Origin: Acidisarcina sp.
GTDB lineage: Bacteria; Acidobacteriota; Terriglobia; Terriglobales; Acidobacteriaceae
DNA length: 64,000 nucleotides
Direction: 5' to 3'
NCBI GenBank assembly: GCA_035539175.1
Contig: DATLIY010000003.1
Coordinates: 124,001-188,000, forward strand
The notes beneath the pieces were generated by a model. That model did no database searches. It had not been told where the DNA came from and saw only the letters and a list, made by a program, of their open reading frames with translations. This document shows positions 59,216-64,000 of the stretch, one piece after another (the first letter of the stretch is position 1; each line of letters opens with the position of its first letter). Position numbers and translations under genes: made by a program.

Positions 59216-62200
59216 ATGGTGGTCCATATGATACGGAATCTCTCAGGACACACGCCTGCAACAACGGCGGTGTTACCTGAAGTAAGGCGCAGGTCGGCAA
59301 CATACGCTGCCTGGTGGTTTGGGTTTGCCTTGGTAGTTTGGCTCCTGAGCCTGGGAACATTGCATGCACAGACGGCACAGGGTTCCATCTCTGGCGTTGT
59401 CAAGGACACACGGGGCGCGGTGATATCGAACGCGGCTGTGGAGGTCTCCAATACGGAGACTGGGGTCAAGCAGTCAACAAAGACCAACGGTGATGGCAGC
59501 TACAGCGTTCTTTTCCTGAATCCTGGGAGCTATAACGTCGCTGTCACCATGGATGGGTTTTCACGGTCCCTTACAAGTGGAATTATCGTCAGCGCGGCGC
59601 AGGCCACAACGGTAAATGCGACGCTGTCAGTTGGCATGGCCTCAACGGTTGTGACGGTCACCGCGCAGGATACCCTTCTCTCAAAAGATACGTCGGATGT
59701 GACGACGACCGTCGACCACGCAATTGTTGAATCCCTTCCTTATCCAGAGCGGAGCTCGCTGGAAGCAGCCTTGCTGGCTCCTGGCGTAAACGGCGACCCA
59801 TTGCAGCCGGGTGGTATCTCCACTGAGAATCCCGGTGCGTATACCAGCTACGTAGTGCCGGGTGCAAGCATTGCCATCGGCGGTGCGGCTCCGGGCACCA
59901 GCTCCATCCTTGTGGATGGATCAGACGTAACCCAGGGAAGCTACGCCAGAACGGGCGTGAACCTCTCGGGGCGCGATGTTCAGGAAACAACGACGATCGT
60001 GTCGGGTTTGTCCGCCAAATATGGCCGCACCGGCGCCGGCGTCATTGTCCAGAGCAGCAAGCCAGGCACGAATGAATACCACGGGGCAATCACCTACCGC
60101 CATACGGATCCGTTCTTCAATGCGGTTCCGGACGGTGGATTTGCGAAGAGCTTGCTCCACGAAAACTACTACGGCTTCTACGTAGGCGGACCAGTATGGC
60201 TTCCTAAGCTCTACAACGGGCATAACAAGACGTTCTTCTATGTTGGCGTGGAGCCGGCCCGAATGAGGAATCAGTATGCGTTCCGCGGAACCTTCCCAAC
60301 TCCCGATGAGTTGGCGGGACATATGCACAACTCTTTGACCTTGCTGAATCAGAAGGTTCTGAAGGCGAGTGGATACGCTGCAGCCCTCGCTGCACCAAGA
60401 ATTGGGGGCATCAACTATCAGTCGACCGTAGACGCAAACGGCTTTCCCAATGGTCCCTACAATGCGTCCCTGATCCGTCAGATCAACGGCCCTGCTGCGG
60501 ATTGCGCGGCTGCCTATCAAGTCAACGGAGCCTGCCCCGATGATGTGGGACCCCAGTTGGCAATGAACCCATTTGCGAAATATGTATTGTCGCTCTTTCC
60601 CACGCCGAGCAATCCGGGACCCTATATCAAGTACGACTCCCCGGATGCAGCCTCTCAAAACGATGGAACCAATGGCATCTATCGCCGTGGCGTGATAAAC
60701 GTCGATAATCGTTACTCCTTCCGTATCGATCACACCTTCCCGAACTCCGACCAGATCTATGGCCGCTACACTGTTATCCCCGTGGAAGCGCATCGATTCT
60801 TTGCGGTGGATCCAAACAACCCGCTTACCATCGTTCCCAGTGACACGGCACGCACGCATAATGTTGCCATCGGCTATTCCCACGCCTTTTCCAACTCTGT
60901 GGTCAACGTCTTCCGCTACAGCTTCCTGCGGGTTAACCAGCAACGCCTCTCGCCGCCCAGTGCCAACACGCAGGACTTTGCTGCGAAATATGGTCTGACG
61001 CCGGCCACCTTCGGCAAGGGTTTTCCGAGTCTGGGAAATCTGAATCAGAATGGCGTCGGTTATACGATACAGATGGGTCTTTCGAACGCCGCCATCCAGG
61101 TGGATCAAAACTTCATCCTCGGCGACGACATTACCTGGACGCACAACAAGCATCTCTTCCAGTTTGGCGTGGACCTCCGCTGGATTCAGTCCAATCAGTA
61201 TGACCTCAGCGGTGCTACCGGCGGCAAATACAACTTTCTTGGTGGTCAAACCAACAACGGTGCGACCGGCGGTGCGCCTCTCGCTACCTTCATCCTGGGA
61301 ACGATCTCTGCATTCTCCAACACGCCACAGCTCGTCAATGGATACTATCGCTGGCATTATTATGGTGGATATTTCCAGGACGACTGGCATGTGACTCCCA
61401 ACCTCACCCTGAACCTCGGTCTTCGCTACAACATCGAGACGCCCAGGGCTGAAAAGTTCAACAATCAGGCCTACATCAGGGTCAACACACCGGGAACTCT
61501 GAATGGTCTACCTACCAACGCTGCGTATTGCTTCTCTTCCGCCTGCGGGAATCCGCATACAATCTGGCCCATCAACTACTATGGCATCGAGCCCAGGGTC
61601 GGCTTCTCCTATGCGCCAACGTCGCGTGCCACGGTTCGCGCGTCCTATATGCTGACGCACCTTCCACTGAGCGGATATGAGAACATACCCGATCCGAACT
61701 TCAATGTTGCGGCACAGGCAGTTGGCAACCAGATCGGCGGCGTGACGCCCAATTCAACGGTGAACTACATTACCAATCCGGTGGGACCCCTCTCCTCCGC
61801 ATACACAGCGCTTCAGGGAAATCGCGGCCCCATCCTGTATTCAACGGGACTCAATCCCATCTATGTATCGCAAAGAAATACTGTTCCCTATAACCAGGCC
61901 TGGGCGGCGACCCTGCAATACCAGGTTGCGAACAAGACGCTCTTGCAGGCGACCTATCAGGGGCTGAAAGGCACACACCTGATCGGTACCTTTTCAGGCG
62001 CGCTCAATATTCCATCGATTGCGACGATCGCCAACGCAATCCAGAACAATGTGAACCTGGGTGCCTTTGTCCCAAATCCCTATGGCATCACGCAGAATGG
62101 CACAGTCGTGAACGAATCCAAACTGCAGATGCTGAATCCGTATCAGAATTTCTTCAACCAGTCGCTCAATGAGATTTATCCCCGCGATGGAGGCTCTTCC

Positions 62201-63097
62201 TACAATGGCTTCTACGCGAGCATCAATCAGCGCATGGGCCGTGGTTTGTCTCTTCTGGCCAATTACACCTGGTCAAAGTCGCTGGATAATGTTCCGAATA
62301 CCGGTACAGGCGCAAACTCGGGCGGCTTTGGCACAGCCCCGCAGCAAAATCCGCTGTCCACGGCAAACGAGTGGGCGGTGTCGAGCTTTGATCAGGCGAG
62401 CAAGCTCAAGGCTGGCTATACCTATGAGCTTCCGTTTGGCAGGGGGCGGACCTTCGATACCCACGTCGGTATTCTGAACCAGATCATTGGAAACATTTCG
62501 ACTGCGGGGATTCTCACGGTTGCATCAGGCGTTCCCAATGTCGTTGCTCTTGGTTCAGCCGGATACTTCACCTCCATTACGCCTGCTGGAACGGATGGCT
62601 GCACACCCAGGGCTCCCGCCAAATACTGCGTTGCAGGAGCGTTACCGGCTGGCTATACACTACGGCCAAATATCATGCCAGGAGTACCGCTGATCAACAA
62701 GAATTGGAAGAACAATGCGTTGAACTCGCACTTCACGTCATATCTGAATCCTGCAGCGTTTAGCACTCCGGGAACCCAGGGCAATCCGATGTTAGGAAAT
62801 GCTCCCCGTACCCTTGCCGGTGCACGAAGCCCACGGGAGACCATGTTTGACGCCCAGGTGAGCAAGGGCATCAGCATCAAGGAGCGGTACAGGCTGAATC
62901 TGACTGGCACTTTCAGTAATGCGTTCAATCACCCGGTGTATTACGGAGTCAACCGGAATCTGCAAGGCTCGACAACCGTATCGAACGTCAACGGTACCAT
63001 CACCACGAATTCGGCTGCGAACTTTGGACAGTTCAACGCTGGACAAACTGGGGGAATGTCGCGAGTGATTCGATTCGGAGGCGAATTTACCTTCTAA
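59216..63097 (+). CDS. Oar-like TonB-dependent receptor
   Basis: 1293 residues. Signal anchor (FALVVWLLSLGTLHAQ), then a carboxypeptidase-regulatory-like beta-sandwich (GSISGVVKDTRGAVIS to about residue 145), a plug domain (LPYPERSSLEAALL, GASIAIGGAAPGTS) and a large beta-barrel ending with a terminal aromatic (RVIRFGGEFTF). It would take up carbohydrate fragments or other large substrates across the outer membrane using TonB energy. No SusD-like lipoprotein gene lies nearby, as usual for acidobacterial receptors. AGGAGG lies 7 bases before the ATG. Confidence 0.93.
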   Translation: MVVHMIRNLSGHTPATTAVLPEVRRRSATYAAWWFGFALVVWLLSLGTLHAQTAQGSISGVVKDTRGAVISNAAVEVSNTETGVKQSTKTNGDGSYSVLFLNPGSYNVAVTMDGFSRSLTSGIIVSAAQATTVNATLSVGMASTVVTVTAQDTLLSKDTSDVTTTVDHAIVESLPYPERSSLEAALLAPGVNGDPLQPGGISTENPGAYTSYVVPGASIAIGGAAPGTSSILVDGSDVTQGSYARTGVNLSGRDVQETTTIVSGLSAKYGRTGAGVIVQSSKPGTNEYHGAITYRHTDPFFNAVPDGGFAKSLLHENYYGFYVGGPVWLPKLYNGHNKTFFYVGVEPARMRNQYAFRGTFPTPDELAGHMHNSLTLLNQKVLKASGYAAALAAPRIGGINYQSTVDANGFPNGPYNASLIRQINGPAADCAAAYQVNGACPDDVGPQLAMNPFAKYVLSLFPTPSNPGPYIKYDSPDAASQNDGTNGIYRRGVINVDNRYSFRIDHTFPNSDQIYGRYTVIPVEAHRFFAVDPNNPLTIVPSDTARTHNVAIGYSHAFSNSVVNVFRYSFLRVNQQRLSPPSANTQDFAAKYGLTPATFGKGFPSLGNLNQNGVGYTIQMGLSNAAIQVDQNFILGDDITWTHNKHLFQFGVDLRWIQSNQYDLSGATGGKYNFLGGQTNNGATGGAPLATFILGTISAFSNTPQLVNGYYRWHYYGGYFQDDWHVTPNLTLNLGLRYNIETPRAEKFNNQAYIRVNTPGTLNGLPTNAAYCFSSACGNPHTIWPINYYGIEPRVGFSYAPTSRATVRASYMLTHLPLSGYENIPDPNFNVAAQAVGNQIGGVTPNSTVNYITNPVGPLSSAYTALQGNRGPILYSTGLNPIYVSQRNTVPYNQAWAATLQYQVANKTLLQATYQGLKGTHLIGTFSGALNIPSIATIANAIQNNVNLGAFVPNPYGITQNGTVVNESKLQMLNPYQNFFNQSLNEIYPRDGGSSYNGFYASINQRMGRGLSLLANYTWSKSLDNVPNTGTGANSGGFGTAPQQNPLSTANEWAVSSFDQASKLKAGYTYELPFGRGRTFDTHVGILNQIIGNISTAGILTVASGVPNVVALGSAGYFTSITPAGTDGCTPRAPAKYCVAGALPAGYTLRPNIMPGVPLINKNWKNNALNSHFTSYLNPAAFSTPGTQGNPMLGNAPRTLAGARSPRETMFDAQVSKGISIKERYRLNLTGTFSNAFNHPVYYGVNRNLQGSTTVSNVNGTITTNSAANFGQFNAGQTGGMSRVIRFGGEFTF

Positions 63098-63116
63098 CTT
63101 CTAACTTCTCAACCGA

Positions 63117-63158
63117 CAAGGCGCTCAACCCCCAAGGGTTCGAGCGCCTTGTTTTTTT
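63117..63158 (+). terminator. Intrinsic terminator of the receptor gene
   Basis: CAAGGCGCTC and GAGCGCCTTG form a 10-bp stem with a 15-base loop followed by seven T residues, 20 bases after the receptor stop. Confidence 0.92.
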
Positions 63159-63325
63159 AGGGGATTCGGTAAAACCAGGATCGTACGGTGGCGGGCGTTC
63201 GATAGCTGCCATTCCTATTGAGCGACTGCGGCGAAGAATACGCTTGGCACGGATGTCTGACTTGAGGGACATAGATGATGTACTGTATGGCGAACAATGC
63301 TGTTCGCCGAACCATGTCGCCTGCG

Positions 63326-64000
63326 CTAGGATTGCTGAGGAGTTTCTATCTGTAGCAATTGATTCCGCAATCCTCGTACATCTTCCTCGATCACGACAAA
63401 TCTGGTGTATTCACCCTCGCACGTCTTGGCATTTCGAGAAGCTTCTCCCAAGAAGACTGGCGCCTTTTGATGCCTGCCGGGGCTTGCAACGGCCCTCCTC
63501 AATCCTGCATGGAATTCGGTTGCGCCCGTCCGCGTAGCTACTTCAAGAATATTCGCGGGAGTAATGCCTCCCCCCGGCATCAGGGTGATCTTACCTTGCG
63601 CCTTGTGCTGCAAGCGCTGAATTGTATCTGCGCCATCGACTGCGCGAATTTCTCCGCCTGACGTTAGAATGCGATCCACGCCCATCGCCATCAAAACATC
63701 GAGTGACGCGAATAAGTCCCTCGTCATGTCAAATGCGCGATGGAAAGTGACTTTCAGTGGCCGCGCCAGTTGGACCAGTTCCGATGTCCGTTCATAATCG
63801 ACATCGCCATTCCCATCAAGCACGCCGAAGACAACCATATCCGCACCAAGTCTCTTCGCCTGCTCAATGTCGTATCTTAGGACCTCCAATTCGCTGTCTG
63901 TATAGACAAAGTCGCCCGGCCTTGGACGGAGAAGAACGCTCAAGGTCAGGGGCACATGTTCTCGCACGTATTCAATCAATCCCGCGCTTGGTGTAATTCC
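63326..64000 (-). CDS. cutC: Copper homeostasis protein CutC (N-terminus beyond window)
   Basis: At least 225 codons, cut by the window edge. The reading frame continues to the last base with GITPSAGLIEYV, the conserved early CutC motif, so the first roughly 20 residues lie outside. TIM-barrel signatures VLLRPRPGDFVYTDSE, VFGVLDGNGDVDYER, VTFHRAFDMTRD, ILTSGGE and LMPGGGI are all present. CutC has been linked to copper tolerance, although its biochemical role is disputed. The C-terminal segment after GATEFHAGLR is family-like. Confidence 0.93.
   Translation of the reverse strand, partial: GITPSAGLIEYVREHVPLTLSVLLRPRPGDFVYTDSELEVLRYDIEQAKRLGADMVVFGVLDGNGDVDYERTSELVQLARPLKVTFHRAFDMTRDLFASLDVLMAMGVDRILTSGGEIRAVDGADTIQRLQHKAQGKITLMPGGGITPANILEVATRTGATEFHAGLRRAVASPGRHQKAPVFLGEASRNAKTCEGEYTRFVVIEEDVRGLRNQLLQIETPQQS

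Noticed and set aside
59921-61390. 489-codon frame antisense to the Oar-like receptor
   Set aside because: Shadow of the receptor gene; no plausible ribosome site and no recognisable domain.
63244-63537. 97-codon frame overlapping the cutC 3' end
   Set aside because: Mostly antisense to cutC, whose motifs are unambiguous.

Overview
The window looks like chromosomal DNA of an acidobacterium of the Terriglobia/Acidobacteriaceae type (inference). The grounds are an Oar-type TonB-dependent receptor with an N-terminal carboxypeptidase-regulatory-like domain and no SusD partner, a MerR-HTH/TPR protein, a DUF6599-like secreted protein, many secreted glycoside hydrolases, GC-rich coding sequence and short dispersed repeats of the type that translate as CHPERSEGP. 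I see no phage genes, transposases, CRISPR array or rRNA.

Layout. (1) 1-24.5 kb is mainly housekeeping: thiolase, L-serine dehydratase, a HEAT-repeat protein, the YifB/ComM ATPase, the MerR-TPR protein, a tRNA-Thr(CGT), a DUF6599-like protein, an AMIN/amidase_3 cell-wall amidase, alaS, recX coupled to an S9 peptidase, a secreted protein of unknown role, an HNH nuclease, a ComF-type phosphoribosyltransferase, an OPT transporter and the hemE-hemH pair. (2) 24.7-29 kb: a GH36 alpha-galactosidase and a ROK sugar kinase face each other. A small secreted gene has been placed between them, flanked by a 167-bp direct repeat that carries the 3' end of the ROK gene. (3) 29.5-39.6 kb is a nitric-oxide response island: universal stress protein, radical SAM/SPASM protein, Crp/Fnr regulator, RIC (YtfE/ScdA-like) di-iron repair protein, NnrS, a MarR-CLC pair, a quinol-type NO reductase (NorB) and thioredoxin 2. 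Three promoters in it carry a similar GTGAC-N4-GT half-site palindrome at nearly the same distance from a possible -10 element. (4) 39.8-43.9 kb: an IclR-HTH/sugar-binding-domain fusion regulator lies divergent from a sugar isomerase, a class I aldolase and a PfkB kinase. (5) 44-63.1 kb is a polysaccharide-utilisation-like locus: GH3, SGNH esterase, GH92, an unassigned clan-A hydrolase with a CBM9-like tail, GH2, GH28, GH27 and the Oar-like receptor. Two promoters in it, 11.1 kb apart, share a spaced sequence module. The window ends inside cutC.

How the genes may work together (inference). The extracytoplasmic enzymes of region 5 would trim a galactose-, mannose- and galacturonate-containing plant polymer. 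The receptor would import fragments. The isomerase-kinase-aldolase genes would channel a released sugar, perhaps mannose via fructose, into triose metabolism under the fusion regulator. The NO island would sense nitrosative stress through the Crp/Fnr protein, reduce NO with NorB and repair iron centres with RIC.
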